Source: Candidatus Fimenecus excrementavium
GTDB taxonomy: Bacteria > Bacillota > Clostridia > Oscillospirales > Acutalibacteraceae
DNA: 64,000 nt
Reading direction: 5' to 3'
NCBI GenBank assembly: GCA_018712805.1
Contig: DVGI01000042.1
Location: 53,570-117,569, forward strand
Positions 1-9,545 of this stretch are shown here, piece after piece. How positions within the stretch are numbered: position 1 is the first letter of the stretch; each line of letters starts with the position of its first letter. The notes under the pieces were generated by a model, which was given only the letters and a program-made list of their open reading frames with translations, was not told the origin of the DNA and did not search any database. A program made the translations under genes and the position numbers.

Positions 1-1493
1 GTAAACGAGAACTCCGCAAACTCATTTTCCGCGCTGCGTGCCTGAATGGTGCCGCCGTGCATTTCAATAATGGTTTTGCAGATATAAAGCCCCAGGCCCG
101 CGCCTTTTACGTCGTAGCTTCTGGATTTATCGACCTTATAGAACCGCTCAAACACGCGGGAAAGTTCTTCTGAAGAAATGCCCGTGCCGGTGTTGCGAAT
201 CGTGACGGTCGTATCCAGTGCATTTTGCGAAACGGTGACGCGGATAATCCCGTTTTCCGTAAATTTGACCGCGTTGTCAATCAGGTTATAAATCACCTGG
301 TGAAGCATATCTTTGTCCGCTTGAATAGTGGTCGGCTGTAAAGCATCTAAGCCTTGCACCTCAATATGCTTTTTGTCAATGAGCTGCTCAAAATTGAGCA
401 TGGTATTGAAGATTTCCTGGCAGAGGTCAAACTCCTTGGGCTGCAACTGCAGCTCGCCCGCTTCGATTTTGGACATATTGAGCATCGCGGTTACAAGTCG
501 GGACAGGCGCTTGGTTTCGGTGGAGACAATTTCTAAATAATGGTCTTGTTTTTCGGGCGGAATGGTGCCGTCCAAAATGCCGTCAATGAACCCGCCGATG
601 GTCGTCATCGGTGTTTTCAGCTCGTGGGACACATTGGCAACAAAACTTCGCCGCGAAGATTCCTGCAGCGCCAAAGACGCCGCCATTTTATTAAACGCGG
701 TCGTCAGTTCCGCGAGTTCGTCGGTACCGTTGACGTGCACACGTGGGCTGAAATCACCGGTCGCGTAGGATTTAGCGGCGCGCGACATTTCGTTGAGCGG
801 ACGGACCAAATTGACGGTGAACAGATAAATCACGACAAACCCGACCGCCAACGCCAAAAGCGACGCGAACACAAACATGCGCAGCACGTTGAAGATATAT
901 TCTTTAAAGCTCAAACTCACGGGTTCGGTGGCAAAAACAAACCCCAAAATCTGACCGTTGACCACGACCGGCTGCGCCGCCACAAGGTGTTGGGTGCTCA
1001 GCGTTCCGTCGAGCGTGCTTTTGACAAAATAGTTGCCCTTAGAAGCTTCGTCCAACACGCTTTGCGGAATTTGATAAGTATCGTGCAAAGAGCAGCCGCC
1101 GTTTGCCTTCACTTCCAGTGAGGAGGAAATCAACTCCTTGCAAAGAATCACATGCCCGTTCATGTCGCACATAAACACGTCGGCGTCAATCGCTTCGGAA
1201 ACCGTGGTTAAGTTGTTGCAAATGAACACAATCGAGCCGCGCGGTTCGTCCTGTAACCAGGAAGAAAGCACCTGAGACGTGGACGAAGCAACGGTTTTGG
1301 CATTTTCTTTGAGCAGCGCCGCTTTCTGATTGGACCAGTAGTTGGTGACGAACAGCGCGAGCATCAGCCCGAGTATTAAAAAGCAGATAAACACGATGAT
1401 AAAAAACACCGTGAAGTATTTGACAAACATCGACTGATTGCGGAATTTGTGCATCAGTTTTTGTGAGAACTGTTTGATTTGCCCCTTCTGCAT
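1..1493 (-). CDS. Sensor histidine kinase (partial, C-terminus off the window)
   Basis: Membrane histidine kinase that would phosphorylate the adjacent response regulator. Reading leftwards from ATG at 1493 gives about 497 residues: a cytoplasmic N-terminus, a first membrane segment, an extracellular sensor domain, a second membrane segment near 840, a HAMP region, the HisKA H-box (SHELKTP, around 610-640), the N-box (NLIDNAVKF) and the G-box (GAGLGLYICK). The frame is open to base 1, so only the last few residues of the ATPase domain are probably missing. It starts 3 bases after the response regulator stop, so the two are one operon. The signal sensed is not evident. Confidence 0.93.
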   Translation of the reverse strand, partial: MQKGQIKQFSQKLMHKFRNQSMFVKYFTVFFIIVFICFLILGLMLALFVTNYWSNQKAALLKENAKTVASSTSQVLSSWLQDEPRGSIVFICNNLTTVSEAIDADVFMCDMNGHVILCKELISSSLEVKANGGCSLHDTYQIPQSVLDEASKGNYFVKSTLDGTLSTQHLVAAQPVVVNGQILGFVFATEPVSLSFKEYIFNVLRMFVFASLLALAVGFVVIYLFTVNLVRPLNEMSRAAKSYATGDFSPRVHVNGTDELAELTTAFNKMAASLALQESSRRSFVANVSHELKTPMTTIGGFIDGILDGTIPPEKQDHYLEIVSTETKRLSRLVTAMLNMSKIEAGELQLQPKEFDLCQEIFNTMLNFEQLIDKKHIEVQGLDALQPTTIQADKDMLHQVIYNLIDNAVKFTENGIIRVTVSQNALDTTVTIRNTGTGISSEELSRVFERFYKVDKSRSYDVKGAGLGLYICKTIIEMHGGTIQARSAENEFAEFSF

Positions 1494-1496
1494 AAA

Positions 1497-2192
1497 TCAG
1501 GCGTCCTTTGTTTCAAATTTATAGCCGACGCCCCAAACGGTTTTCAGCTCCCATTTGTCGGAAACGCCTTCGAGCTTTTCACGCAGACGTTTGACGTGGA
1601 CGTCAACGGTGCGGGAATCGCCGTAATAATCAAAGCCCCACACTTCATCAAGCAGTTGGTCGCGCGTAAACACGCGGTTGGGGTTCGAGGCGAGGTGGTA
1701 AATCAGCTCCAGCTCTTTGGGCGGGGTGTCCACCGGCGTGCCGTTGACCTTCATTTCATAATTGGTGAGGTTGATGGAAAGGTTTTCGTAATTAACTTCT
1801 TTCGGCGCGTCGGCGTTGTTCGAGCTGCCGGCGCGGCGCAGAACCGCCTTAATGCGCGCCACCATTTCTTTGGTGTCAAAAGGCTTGGTCATATAATCGT
1901 CGGCACCGAGCTCCAGCCCGAGGACTTTGTCGAACGTCTCGCCTTTCGCGGTCAGCATGATAATCGGTTTGTCGGAGAATTTGCGGATTTCCCGGCAGAC
2001 CTGCCAGCCGTCGAGTTTGGGCAGCATGATGTCAAGCAGCATCAAATCGGGGTTTTCCTGTTTGAACGCATTGACCGCGGAAACGCCGTCGTTGACGATT
2101 TTAACGGTGTAGCCCTCTTTTTCGAGATACAGTCGAATCAACTCGCAGATGTTGGAGTCGTCGTCTACCACAAGAATTTTCTCATTTGGCAT
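1497..2192 (-). CDS. OmpR/PhoB-family response regulator
   Basis: DNA-binding response regulator of 231 residues. The N-terminal receiver domain has the acidic pair (VVDDDS), the phospho-acceptor Asp in LLDIMLPKLDGW and the conserved Lys in MTKPFD. The C-terminal winged helix has the usual WGFDYYGDSRTVDVHVKRLR signature. I start at 2192 (MPNEKIL) because AAAGGGTG sits just upstream; an upstream in-frame start at 2222 has no such site. A TATAAT-like -10 lies near 2230 on this strand without a clear -35. It is transcribed with the kinase. PhoP, WalR or ResD-type roles cannot be told apart here. Confidence 0.93.
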   Translation of the reverse strand: MPNEKILVVDDDSNICELIRLYLEKEGYTVKIVNDGVSAVNAFKQENPDLMLLDIMLPKLDGWQVCREIRKFSDKPIIMLTAKGETFDKVLGLELGADDYMTKPFDTKEMVARIKAVLRRAGSSNNADAPKEVNYENLSINLTNYEMKVNGTPVDTPPKELELIYHLASNPNRVFTRDQLLDEVWGFDYYGDSRTVDVHVKRLREKLEGVSDKWELKTVWGVGYKFETKDA

Positions 2193-2303
2193 AATTTTCA
2201 CCCTTTCCGGACAATTTAACAATCGTTTCTATTATATTGGGTATTTAAAAATAAGATATGAACAAAAATGGAAGCATTTGTTAAAGTCGGCTTCCCTTTT
2301 AGC

Positions 2304-2338
2304 AAAATACCACCCAAAGGCGCTTTGGATGGTATTTT
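2304..2338 (-). terminator. Probable terminator of the leu operon
   Basis: Inverted repeat AAAATACCACCCAAAG / CTTTGGATGGTATTTT with one mismatched position, lying 20 bases after leuD. The T-run is only the stem's own TTTT, so it is a modest intrinsic terminator. The rest of the space to the response regulator shows nothing else. Confidence 0.5.
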
Positions 2339-2356
2339 CGGGGTATTCAGTTGCGG

Positions 2357-2836
2357 TTATTTCAAAGAGGCCAAAAGCCCGCCTTTTTGAATAATATTCT
2401 GAATGAACGGCGGGAACGGTTCAGCCTTATAGGTCTTGTTTTTGGTGAGGTTCGTAATTACACCGCTGTCAAAATCGACCGCGACCTCGTCGCCGTCGTC
2501 GATGTCGTCCCCCGCTTCGGGGCACTCTAAAATCGGCAAACCGATATTCAGCGCGTTGCGATAGAAAATGCGGGCGAAGTTCTTGGCGATAACGCAGGAA
2601 ACGCCGGACGCCTTAATCGCAATCGGCGCATGCTCACGCGAAGAACCGCAGCCGAAGTTTACGCCCGCGACCATAATATCGCCGGGCTTTACCTTTTCGA
2701 CAAAGGTTTTGTCAATGTCTTCCATGCAGTGCGCCGCCAACTCTTTCGGGTCGCCGGTATTTAAGTAGCGCGCGGGAATGATGACGTCGGTGTCTACATG
2801 GTCACCGTATTTATGTACTTTTCCTTGAATTTTCAT
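2357..2836 (-). CDS. leuD: 3-isopropylmalate dehydratase small subunit
   Basis: Swivelling (aconitase C-terminal-like) subunit of isopropylmalate isomerase, which converts 2- to 3-isopropylmalate in leucine synthesis. At 159 residues it matches the short LeuD form of Clostridia and archaea rather than the ~200-residue enterobacterial form. Typical features are the N-terminal [13 protein letters not shown] stretch and [10 protein letters not shown], which contacts substrate. It follows leuC by 19 bases and is the last gene of the galM-ilvN-leuC-leuD run. Confidence 0.96.
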   Translation of the reverse strand: MKIQGKVHKYGDHVDTDVIIPARYLNTGDPKELAAHCMEDIDKTFVEKVKPGDIMVAGVNFGCGSSREHAPIAIKASGVSCVIAKNFARIFYRNALNIGLPILECPEAGDDIDDGDEVAVDFDSGVITNLTKNKTYKAEPFPPFIQNIIQKGGLLASLK

Positions 2837-2855
2837 TGCAATCCGTCCTTTCCAG

Positions 2856-4118
2856 TCAGTCTAAATCTGCGGGCGAAGCGATACAGCCTTTTACCGCGCT
2901 TGCCGCCGCCACATAGGGGCTTGCAAGATACACTTCGCTTTCCGGGTGACCCATTCGGCCGACAAAGTTGCGGTTGGTTGTGGAAACCGCGCGTTCGCCC
3001 GCCGCGAGAATGCCCATATGCCCGCCGAGGCACGGGCCGCAGGTCGGGGTGGAAACAATCGCGCCCGCCTTGACGAAGGCTTCGGTAAGTCCTTCTTTGA
3101 TGCACTGCAAATACACGGTTTGCGTAGCGGGAATAACAATCACGCGCACGCCGTCCGCAACGGTTCTGCCGCGCAGGACTTCCGCCGCGGCACGCATATC
3201 TTCGATTCTGCCGTTGGTGCAGGAACCGATAACGACCTGGTCAATCGGGATTTTTTCGATTTCGTCGACGGTGTGGGTGTTTTCCGGCAAATGCGGGAAA
3301 GCGACCGTGGGTTTGAGGGTATTCAAATCAATTTCCACGACCTCGTCATATTCTGCATCTGCGTACGCTTCAAAAATGACGGGCTTACGGCTGGTTCTGC
3401 CTTTCATATAAGCGAGCGTTTTTTCATCGACCGGGAAAATGCCGTTTTTCGCGCCGCATTCAATCGCCATATTGGCAATACAGAAGCGGTCGTCCATCGA
3501 CAGGTTTTTCAGCCCGTCGCCGGCGAATTCCAGAGAACGGTAACGCGCGCCGTCGACGCCGATTTTGCCGATTAAATGCAAAATGACATCTTTGCCGCTG
3601 ACGTATTTTTGGAAATTGCCGGTGATTTTCACCTGGATTGCCGACGGGACTTTGAACCAGGCTCTGCCGGAAATCATGCCCGCCGCCATGTCGGTGGAAC
3701 CGACGCCGGTGGAAAACGCGCCGAGCGCGCCGTAGGTGCAGGTGTGAGAGTCGGCGCCGATGACGGTGTCGCCGGAAATCACGAGGCCCTGTTCGGGGAG
3801 CAGCGCGTGCTCGATGCCCATTTTGCCGACATCGAAGAAGTTTTTAATGCCGTATTCTTTCGCAAAGGTCCGCACCTTTTTGCAGTTTTCGGCGGATTTA
3901 ATATCTTTGTTCGGGGTGAAGTGGTCCATCACGAGCGCAATGCGGTCTTTGTCAAAGACTTTCGAGAAGCCTTTGTCCTGCATTTCGTGAATCGCCACGG
4001 GCGAAGTTACGTCGTTGCCCATGACGAGGTCCAAATTGACCTCAATCAACTGCCCTGCCGTGACGGAATCAAGACCTGCGTGCGCGGCAAGAATTTTTTG
4101 TGTCATTGTCATGCCCAT
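2856..4118 (-). CDS. leuC: 3-isopropylmalate dehydratase large subunit
   Basis: Aconitase-superfamily large subunit (420 residues) that carries the [4Fe-4S] cluster and pairs with LeuD. Visible signatures are [15 protein letters not shown], the cluster ligand in IGSCTNGR, and the CGPC pair in [16 protein letters not shown] lies 8-9 bases before ATG 4118, which supports that start over the later in-frame ATGs. Length and motifs fit the HacA/LeuC2 subfamily paired with short LeuD proteins. The preceding ilvN ends 15 bases upstream. Confidence 0.97.
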   Translation of the reverse strand: MGMTMTQKILAAHAGLDSVTAGQLIEVNLDLVMGNDVTSPVAIHEMQDKGFSKVFDKDRIALVMDHFTPNKDIKSAENCKKVRTFAKEYGIKNFFDVGKMGIEHALLPEQGLVISGDTVIGADSHTCTYGALGAFSTGVGSTDMAAGMISGRAWFKVPSAIQVKITGNFQKYVSGKDVILHLIGKIGVDGARYRSLEFAGDGLKNLSMDDRFCIANMAIECGAKNGIFPVDEKTLAYMKGRTSRKPVIFEAYADAEYDEVVEIDLNTLKPTVAFPHLPENTHTVDEIEKIPIDQVVIGSCTNGRIEDMRAAAEVLRGRTVADGVRVIVIPATQTVYLQCIKEGLTEAFVKAGAIVSTPTCGPCLGGHMGILAAGERAVSTTNRNFVGRMGHPESEVYLASPYVAAASAVKGCIASPADLD

Positions 4119-4133
4119 TGAAATTTGCTCCTT

Positions 4134-4661
4134 TTACTCGGTAATGCCGTTGATATTGGTATCGCCCTTTTCGAGCGCCGTAAGACCGGAGCGCGACAGC
4201 TCGATGATGCCGTGCTTGGTCATTTTGTCGATGAATTTGTCAATCAGCGACGGAAGGCCGGTGAGCTCCGCCGTGATGGTGGTGTGGCCGATGTCTTTGA
4301 CACGCCCGCCGAAGCCGTTGATGGTCTTGAGCACCGCGGTGCGCTGGCTGTTGAGCGCGTGCACTTTTATAAGCAGCAGTTCGCTCGAAATCAACTTGCC
4401 TTCGTTGAGCTTGACAACTTTGATAACGTCTTCAAGCTTTGAGAGCTGCTTTTCCACCTGCATGAATTTATAAGGCTCAACGTCGGAAACAATCGTAATA
4501 CGCGAATACAGCGGATTTTCGGTTTCGGCGACCGTTAAGCTTATCACGTTATAGCCGCGGCGCGCAAACAAACTTGCCACACGCAGCAAAACGCCGGTAC
4601 GGTTATAGACGAGTGCGGAAAGAAAAATTCTTTCTAAATTTTCTTGCTTAATTTCTTGCAT
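4134..4661 (-). CDS. ilvN: Acetolactate synthase small (regulatory) subunit
   Basis: Regulatory subunit of acetohydroxyacid synthase (175 residues), giving branched-chain amino acid feedback to the catalytic subunit, which is not in this window. An N-terminal ACT domain (YNRTGVLLRVASLFARRGYN) is followed by the ALS small-subunit C-terminal domain (GGRVKDIGHTTITAELTG). The symbols ilvN and ilvH are both used for this family. It sits 12 bases after galM and upstream of leuC, so leucine-pathway genes are grouped here without ilvB, ilvC or leuA. Confidence 0.95.
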   Translation of the reverse strand: MQEIKQENLERIFLSALVYNRTGVLLRVASLFARRGYNVISLTVAETENPLYSRITIVSDVEPYKFMQVEKQLSKLEDVIKVVKLNEGKLISSELLLIKVHALNSQRTAVLKTINGFGGRVKDIGHTTITAELTGLPSLIDKFIDKMTKHGIIELSRSGLTALEKGDTNINGITE

Positions 4662-4673
4662 ATAAATTACCTC

Positions 4674-5723
4674 TTATTCTGCGGAGAATTGATAAATCGT
4701 GGTGGAAACAAACGGGTTTTCCGGCGTGAACAAACACGGCGGAAATGCCGGGTGATTTAGGCAATCGGGATAGAACTGCGTTTCGAGGCAAAAGCCCTGC
4801 CGATATTGCAGCGGTTTTCCGGCTTTGCCGACTTGCGAGCCGTCCAAAAAGTTGCCGATATAAAACTGCACGCCGGGAAGGTCTGTGTAAGCGCGCATCA
4901 CGCGCCCGGACTTCGGTTCCCAAACGGCGGCAAATTCTTTGAATGTGCCGTCATAATTTTCAATACAGAAATTATGGTCATAGCCGCGGCCGATTTTCAG
5001 TTGTTCGTCATCGTGGTTTAAGTCACGCCCGATTTTTTTCGGAAGTCTGAAATCAAACGGTGTGCCTTCAACGGGGCGGATTTCGCCGGTGGGAATGCAA
5101 ATGGCATCGGTCGGCGTATAAGCGTCGCAAAACAGCTGCAAAACGTGCTCGGTCACCGGGCCTTTGTCGAAGCCTTCCAAATTAAAATAGGAATGGTTTG
5201 TTACATTCAGCGCGGTTTTGCGGTCGGGCACACATTCGTAATGGATTTTCACCGCGTTGTTGTCATCGAACGAGAAGGTCACGGCATTTTTAACATTACC
5301 GGGGAAGCCTTCCGCGCCGTCGGGACTTTCATAAGTAAAGCGAACCGCATTGTCACCGACAATTTTCGCCTGCCAAACGGCGGAAGAATATTCGTGGTTG
5401 CCGTGGAGGGTAATCTGCCCGTTTACATTTTTGGTAATCGGGTAATTTTTGCCGTCAATCGTAATTCCGCAGCCGGCAATGCGGTTGGCAACTCTGCCGA
5501 CCGTGCGGCCTTGGGAGTCGGTGCATTTTTCTTGCTGTTCCATTGTGTCAAAGCCTACAAGAACGTCATAAAGCGCACCGTTTCGGTCGGGCACGACGAT
5601 TTTGTTAAGCGTTGCGCCGTAAGAAACAAGTTCAATATAAGCGCCTTTCGCGTTTGTAACGGTAAACGCCGGGACCTCGCGGCCGTCTTTGGTTTTTCCG
5701 TATAAAAACTGTTCCACTTTCAC
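4674..5723 (-). CDS. galM: Aldose 1-epimerase (galactose mutarotase)
   Basis: Interconverts alpha and beta anomers of aldohexoses. About 349 residues with the GalM family signatures: a substrate-contact Arg in GRVANRI, NVTNHSYFNL with the catalytic His, and GYDHNF. The catalytic Glu is probably in GFCLETQFYPDC near the C-terminus. No signal peptide, so cytoplasmic. AAGAGG is best spaced for GTG 5723 (MKVEQFLYGK); an in-frame GTG at 5732 overlaps that site. It is the first gene after a strong promoter, with ilvN only 12 bases downstream, an unusual coupling of sugar and amino acid genes. Confidence 0.94.
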   Translation of the reverse strand: MKVEQFLYGKTKDGREVPAFTVTNAKGAYIELVSYGATLNKIVVPDRNGALYDVLVGFDTMEQQEKCTDSQGRTVGRVANRIAGCGITIDGKNYPITKNVNGQITLHGNHEYSSAVWQAKIVGDNAVRFTYESPDGAEGFPGNVKNAVTFSFDDNNAVKIHYECVPDRKTALNVTNHSYFNLEGFDKGPVTEHVLQLFCDAYTPTDAICIPTGEIRPVEGTPFDFRLPKKIGRDLNHDDEQLKIGRGYDHNFCIENYDGTFKEFAAVWEPKSGRVMRAYTDLPGVQFYIGNFLDGSQVGKAGKPLQYRQGFCLETQFYPDCLNHPAFPPCLFTPENPFVSTTIYQFSAE

Positions 5724-5763
5724 CGTTTCCACCTCTTAGAAAACCGTTTTCCATATTTAGATA

Positions 5764-5792
5764 AGTATAGTATTTTCAAGGCGGCTTGTCAA
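5764..5792 (-). promoter_or_regulatory. Promoter of galM-ilvN-leuC-leuD
   Basis: On the minus strand TTGACA (5787-5792), a 17-base spacer and TATACT (5764-5769), about 40 bases before galM. The leader is too short for a T-box or other riboswitch. Confidence 0.8.
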
Positions 5793-5818
5793 GAAATCCA
5801 AGCGGAATTTGCAAAAGA

Positions 5819-5844
5819 AAAACCGGCATATTGCAGCCGGTTTT
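5819..5844 (-). terminator. Terminator of the GntR/DUF5808 operon
   Basis: AAAACCGGC / GCCGGTTTT hairpin with an 8-base loop followed on the minus strand by TCTTTT, 31 bases past the end of the membrane protein gene. Confidence 0.75.
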
Positions 5845-5875
5845 CAAATCTGTCGGTATTGCTGTAAAAAGTGCG

Positions 5876-7255
5876 TTATTCCCCGGCCTGCCAAGCCAAA
5901 AGCGTTTTGTAAAGCGCCTCGGTTTTTTCCGTGGATTCTTCGTTGACAAACACATAGGAAACGCCGTCCGTGTCGGACACGGTCAGCACCACCGCACAAG
6001 GCACATCGTTGTAAACATACAGCATACAGTCGCCGTAGCCGTCCAAACAGAAATGGCCGAAGCTTTTCTCGAGTCCGCCGTAGCCGTTGGTGCGCACACC
6101 GGAGGGCAACCCCCCGGAAATCAGTTCGACGTTTTGCACTTCGTCTCGCGTTACGGTTTTGTCATACATCGCCGCGTCAAACACGGCCGCATCGGGGGTG
6201 ACGTGTACCTCGTACCCCTTCAAGCCGCTGCCGAACGCGAACAGCAAAATTGCCGCAATCAATACCCAAATACCGGCGAAAATCGCTTTGCCCGCCGGGC
6301 GGCCTAAGTTGATCGTCCAGCCCATGCTCGCCACGCGCTTGGGTACAAAAATACGCGGGTCGGCGGGATCATAATAACAGCCCCATTTCCATTTTGAATC
6401 GCGCTCGGGTGCTGCTTCCGCGGTAACCTCCGCCACGGAATCCTCCAGCTTATGAAGCGTCTTTTGCTGCCAAAAAGCACAGCCTAAAAGTATGGCGAGC
6501 AGAACGACGACGCTCGCGATGCCTCCGGCAACGCTTCTCAGCACACAGTTGGAAACGAAAAAGCCGAGCCAAAACAAAAGCCCTGCAAGCGCAATCACCG
6601 TTGCGGAAACGGACTGCACGCGCTCGGTGCGGCGGGCGAGCATTTGCGCAAGGGCGGTGTCATCGCTTGTCAGCCGCACGGGCAGGCGTTTCATTTGATA
6701 ATACACGCCGGTAAACAAAAGCTGGCACAAAGGACCGATAAACGAAAACCCGAACGGCATATATTCTTGAAATTCCGGCTTCCAAAGCAGTACGCCGACC
6801 GGGATAAAGCTCAGAATGAAAAACACCCAGACGAACACCGATGGAACCGCGCTTTTCCCCTTTTCACGGCTGACGGAAAGGTCAACCGTCACGTCCGTTT
6901 TAACGGGCGGCGTCCACCCTTTCTCTTTTCGCAACCGCAAAAGGGCTTTTTGGGAAGCCGAAAAGCAAAGCCAGCTGCCCGCAAGGTCCGCCACAACCAA
7001 AAGGAACATCAGAATTTCGCCGTAGGCGCGCACGGCGGGTAACCGCAAAATTAAGCTAACCGCCGCGAGCACAACAAACACCGCCGCCATGCCGATTGCA
7101 AAGCGGCGCACGACTGCTTTGATTTCCGGCGCGTACCGGTGTTCCGGTAAAAAACGCACGCCGAGCACCTGGGTGCCCTGCCGCACGCTGAGAACGCCCA
7201 CAAAAAACATCGTAAGGAACAAAATCCACAGGATAATTAAAAAGGTCCAAATCAT
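5876..7255 (-). CDS. DUF5808/DUF1648-type multi-pass membrane protein
   Basis: Integral membrane protein of 459 residues. Hydrophobic segments lie near residues 1-22, 50-75, 80-100, 140-160, 165-185, 215-235, 240-260 and 325-350. The region WKWGCYYDPADPR..VPKR..GWTINLGRP (about 285-320) is the signature of DUF5808, common in Firmicutes membrane proteins encoded beside YtrA-like regulators. After the last membrane segment there is a soluble domain of roughly 110 residues that resembles a bacterial PH-like fold only by general pattern. Its start overlaps the GntR stop by 4 bases (ATGA), so translation is coupled. Function unknown. Confidence 0.8.
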   Translation of the reverse strand: MIWTFLIILWILFLTMFFVGVLSVRQGTQVLGVRFLPEHRYAPEIKAVVRRFAIGMAAVFVVLAAVSLILRLPAVRAYGEILMFLLVVADLAGSWLCFSASQKALLRLRKEKGWTPPVKTDVTVDLSVSREKGKSAVPSVFVWVFFILSFIPVGVLLWKPEFQEYMPFGFSFIGPLCQLLFTGVYYQMKRLPVRLTSDDTALAQMLARRTERVQSVSATVIALAGLLFWLGFFVSNCVLRSVAGGIASVVVLLAILLGCAFWQQKTLHKLEDSVAEVTAEAAPERDSKWKWGCYYDPADPRIFVPKRVASMGWTINLGRPAGKAIFAGIWVLIAAILLFAFGSGLKGYEVHVTPDAAVFDAAMYDKTVTRDEVQNVELISGGLPSGVRTNGYGGLEKSFGHFCLDGYGDCMLYVYNDVPCAVVLTVSDTDGVSYVFVNEESTEKTEALYKTLLAWQAGE

Positions 7256-7653
7256 TTTGACGCCTCCTTGTTTTCATAGACACCGGAAGTCAGTTCTAAA
7301 AGCCGTTTTTCAAGCTGTGCCTGCGGCACGCCGCCCGCTTTCGCTTCGGCAATCAGAAGTTTTGCACGGCGGTCAAAATCCGCCGAGGGCAGCAAATTCG
7401 CGCCGTCTTTTTCGCACACCTGCGCGCCGTGGCGGCGGTCAACCGCAATCACGCCCTCGGATTTTAACAGCGCATAAGCCTTGTTGACCGTCATCGGATT
7501 GACGCCGATGTCCGCGGCAAGCTGGCGCACCGCCGGGAGACGTTCGCCGGGGGACAGCGCCCCGGTCGCCGCGCCGTAAACAATCTGGTCACGGATTTGC
7601 TTATAAATCGGCACTTCGCTTGTCATATCAATTTGCAGACGCACAATAATCAC
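7252..7653 (-). CDS. GntR-family (YtrA subfamily) transcriptional regulator
   Basis: 133-residue repressor with an N-terminal GntR winged helix (YKQIRDQIVYGA..GERLPAVRQLAADIGVNPMTVNKAYALLKSEG) and only a short C-terminal helix, as in the YtrA subfamily. Such proteins usually repress the membrane protein or ABC operon they are encoded with. Start taken as GTG 7653; GTG 7644 preceded by GGTGATT is an alternative. An inverted repeat lies over its promoter, which suggests autoregulation. Confidence 0.9.
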   Translation of the reverse strand: MIIVRLQIDMTSEVPIYKQIRDQIVYGAATGALSPGERLPAVRQLAADIGVNPMTVNKAYALLKSEGVIAVDRRHGAQVCEKDGANLLPSADFDRRAKLLIAEAKAGGVPQAQLEKRLLELTSGVYENKEASK

Positions 7654-7668
7654 CGCTTTCGCTTTCTT

Positions 7669-7707
7669 TGTATTAGTTATTATAATACAAATAATTCATA
7701 TTGTCAA
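7669..7707 (-). promoter_or_regulatory. Promoter and likely GntR operator
   Basis: Minus strand TTGACA (7702-7707), 17 bases, TATAAT (7679-7684). An inverted repeat TGTATTA-N7-TAATACA (7669-7689) covers the -10 box, the right place and size for a YtrA-type operator. Confidence 0.75.
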
Positions 7708-7740
7708 CATGCTTTCTCTCCCAAAAATCCCCAAATTCTA

Positions 7741-7769
7741 TTGCAAAGCTGTTTTATGCACGGTACAAT
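7741..7769 (+). promoter_or_regulatory. Promoter of the GH43 gene
   Basis: TTGCAA (7741-7746), 17-base spacer, TACAAT (7764-7769), 17 bases before the GH43 start codon region, which has GAGGTGAGG as ribosome binding site. Confidence 0.6.
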
Positions 7770-7786
7770 AGGCTTGAGGTGAGGAT

Positions 7787-9430
7787 ATGAAAAAGGCGGT
7801 AAAATATTTTTCTTTACTATTGGCGTTTCTGTTTACGGCGCTTTGCTTTACAAGCTGCGGCGCAGGCAGCACAGAAGCTGTGATGATGCCGCTTGCGGGC
7901 GACGCACTGCAGTTTGATGACAGCCGCGGCGTTTCGGTGCATGACCCGTCGATTTACAAGGCGAAAGACGGCACCTATTACATCACCGGCTCGCACATCG
8001 CGAGCGCCAAAAGCACCGATTTAATCCACTGGCAGACGATAAGCGCCGGCGTGTTTGACAGCAACCGCACGCTGGTAGCAGAGGGCTCAACGCTTCGCGA
8101 AAGCTTTCAAAAAGCGTTCGCTTGGTGTGACGGCGCGCAGCGGCTTTGGGGCTATGAAGAAGACAAATGGGAAACCAACGTCTGGGCGTCGGACGTCATT
8201 TACAACGAAGCGATGGGGAAATACTGCTATTACGCCTGCGCCTCGGTTTGGGGCACGACGGGGTCGGTCATTTGGCTTGCGGTGTCGGACAGCCCGGAGG
8301 GTACATTCCAATTTGTAGACACGTTGGTTTACAGCGGGTTCAGCAACCGCACGACGCTCTTCGGCAAGCCGAAAAATCAACTGTACTATTCTTTCACCAA
8401 CATCGGCGATTTGATTGAAGCCGGCGTATTCACAAAAGAAGAGGTCGAGGCGAAAGACTGGTTTGACAAAGACGGCAACTATGACTGTTCTTACGGGAAG
8501 TACCCGAACGCCATTGACCCCGCGGTGTTTTACGACAAAGACGGCAATTTGTGGATGGCTTACGGCTCTTACAGCGGCGGGATTTATATTATGCCTCTTA
8601 TCGAAGAAACCGGTTTGCCGGATTATGACGCGATGCGCAACGCTGACGGCTATGACATTTATTTCGGAAAACAGCTTTCCTGCACCAACGAAGCAACGCG
8701 CGGCACGGGCGAAGGGCCGTTCATTGTTTACGACAAGCAAAGCGGATACTATTATATGTTCCTTTCCTACGGCGGGCTCGGCGCGCTGGACGGATACAAC
8801 ATTCGCGAATACCGCAGCGAAAACCCCGACGGTCCCTATTTAGACCTTGCGGGCAATGACGCGAAAGACATGAAAAACACCGGCACAAAGCTTATCGGCA
8901 ACTATCAGTTTTCCTTTGACGAACAGGCGGTACTCTCCCCCGGGCACTCCTCCTGTCTTATCGATGATGACGGCAAAATTTATCAGGTTTATCACCAACG
9001 CTACAACGACGGCGAGGGCGCGTTCCACAACGTACAGGTGCACCAAATGCTCCGCACCGAAAACGGGTGGCTTACGATGCTGCCGCTTGCCTTTAACGGT
9101 GAAACGGCTTCCGCCGTGACGAGCGCGGACTTAAACGACGAATATGAATTGGTCATTTTCTCCGCCGACACAAAATCCACCGACGACCGGGCAAAAATCG
9201 GCGACACGATTGAAAAGACCGTGACGGCGGTGATACAAGACGGCAAGCTCACGGTAAACGGCAAGACCTATCCCCTTTCGCTTACAAACGGCAAATACAC
9301 CTTTACACTGGAAATGGACGGCGAGGTGTTTTACGGCGCGTGCTGTAAAGGCACGAAGAACGGCAAAACCGTGATGACCCTTTCCGCGGTATCCGACCGA
9401 AACCGCACGCTTTGGGCAGTCGGGAAGTAA
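7787..9430 (+). CDS. GH43 arabinanase-like lipoprotein
   Basis: Five-bladed beta-propeller glycoside hydrolase of family 43, probably an endo-1,5-alpha-arabinanase or arabinofuranosidase acting on arabinan side chains of pectin. Residues 1-24 form a lipoprotein signal (lipobox ending FTSC, Cys24), so it is anchored outside the cell. Likely catalytic residues: base Asp53 (HDPSIY), pKa-modulating Asp244 (AIDPAVFY) and general acid Glu309 (GEGPFIVY). A C-terminal beta-rich domain of about 110 residues (NDEYELVIF..), of the kind often found after GH43 catalytic domains, follows. With the GH28 enzyme at 13.1 kb it points to pectin use. Confidence 0.92.
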   Translation: MKKAVKYFSLLLAFLFTALCFTSCGAGSTEAVMMPLAGDALQFDDSRGVSVHDPSIYKAKDGTYYITGSHIASAKSTDLIHWQTISAGVFDSNRTLVAEGSTLRESFQKAFAWCDGAQRLWGYEEDKWETNVWASDVIYNEAMGKYCYYACASVWGTTGSVIWLAVSDSPEGTFQFVDTLVYSGFSNRTTLFGKPKNQLYYSFTNIGDLIEAGVFTKEEVEAKDWFDKDGNYDCSYGKYPNAIDPAVFYDKDGNLWMAYGSYSGGIYIMPLIEETGLPDYDAMRNADGYDIYFGKQLSCTNEATRGTGEGPFIVYDKQSGYYYMFLSYGGLGALDGYNIREYRSENPDGPYLDLAGNDAKDMKNTGTKLIGNYQFSFDEQAVLSPGHSSCLIDDDGKIYQVYHQRYNDGEGAFHNVQVHQMLRTENGWLTMLPLAFNGETASAVTSADLNDEYELVIFSADTKSTDDRAKIGDTIEKTVTAVIQDGKLTVNGKTYPLSLTNGKYTFTLEMDGEVFYGACCKGTKNGKTVMTLSAVSDRNRTLWAVGK

Positions 9431-9460
9431 CCGCACAAAGCAACGAAAAAGTTCAGGAAG

Positions 9461-9507
9461 AAAACCGGACCTGCGACGAAAGCCGCGCACGCCCGGTTTT
9501 TCTTTTT
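9461..9507 (+). terminator. Probable terminator after GH43
   Basis: AAAACCGG ... CCGGTTTT arms separated by about 24 bases and followed by TCTTTTT, 30 bases past the GH43 stop. The long loop weakens the call. Confidence 0.5.
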
Positions 9508-9545
9508 CTCCGCTTCGGCGATTTACAAAATCCGCCGATATTTTG

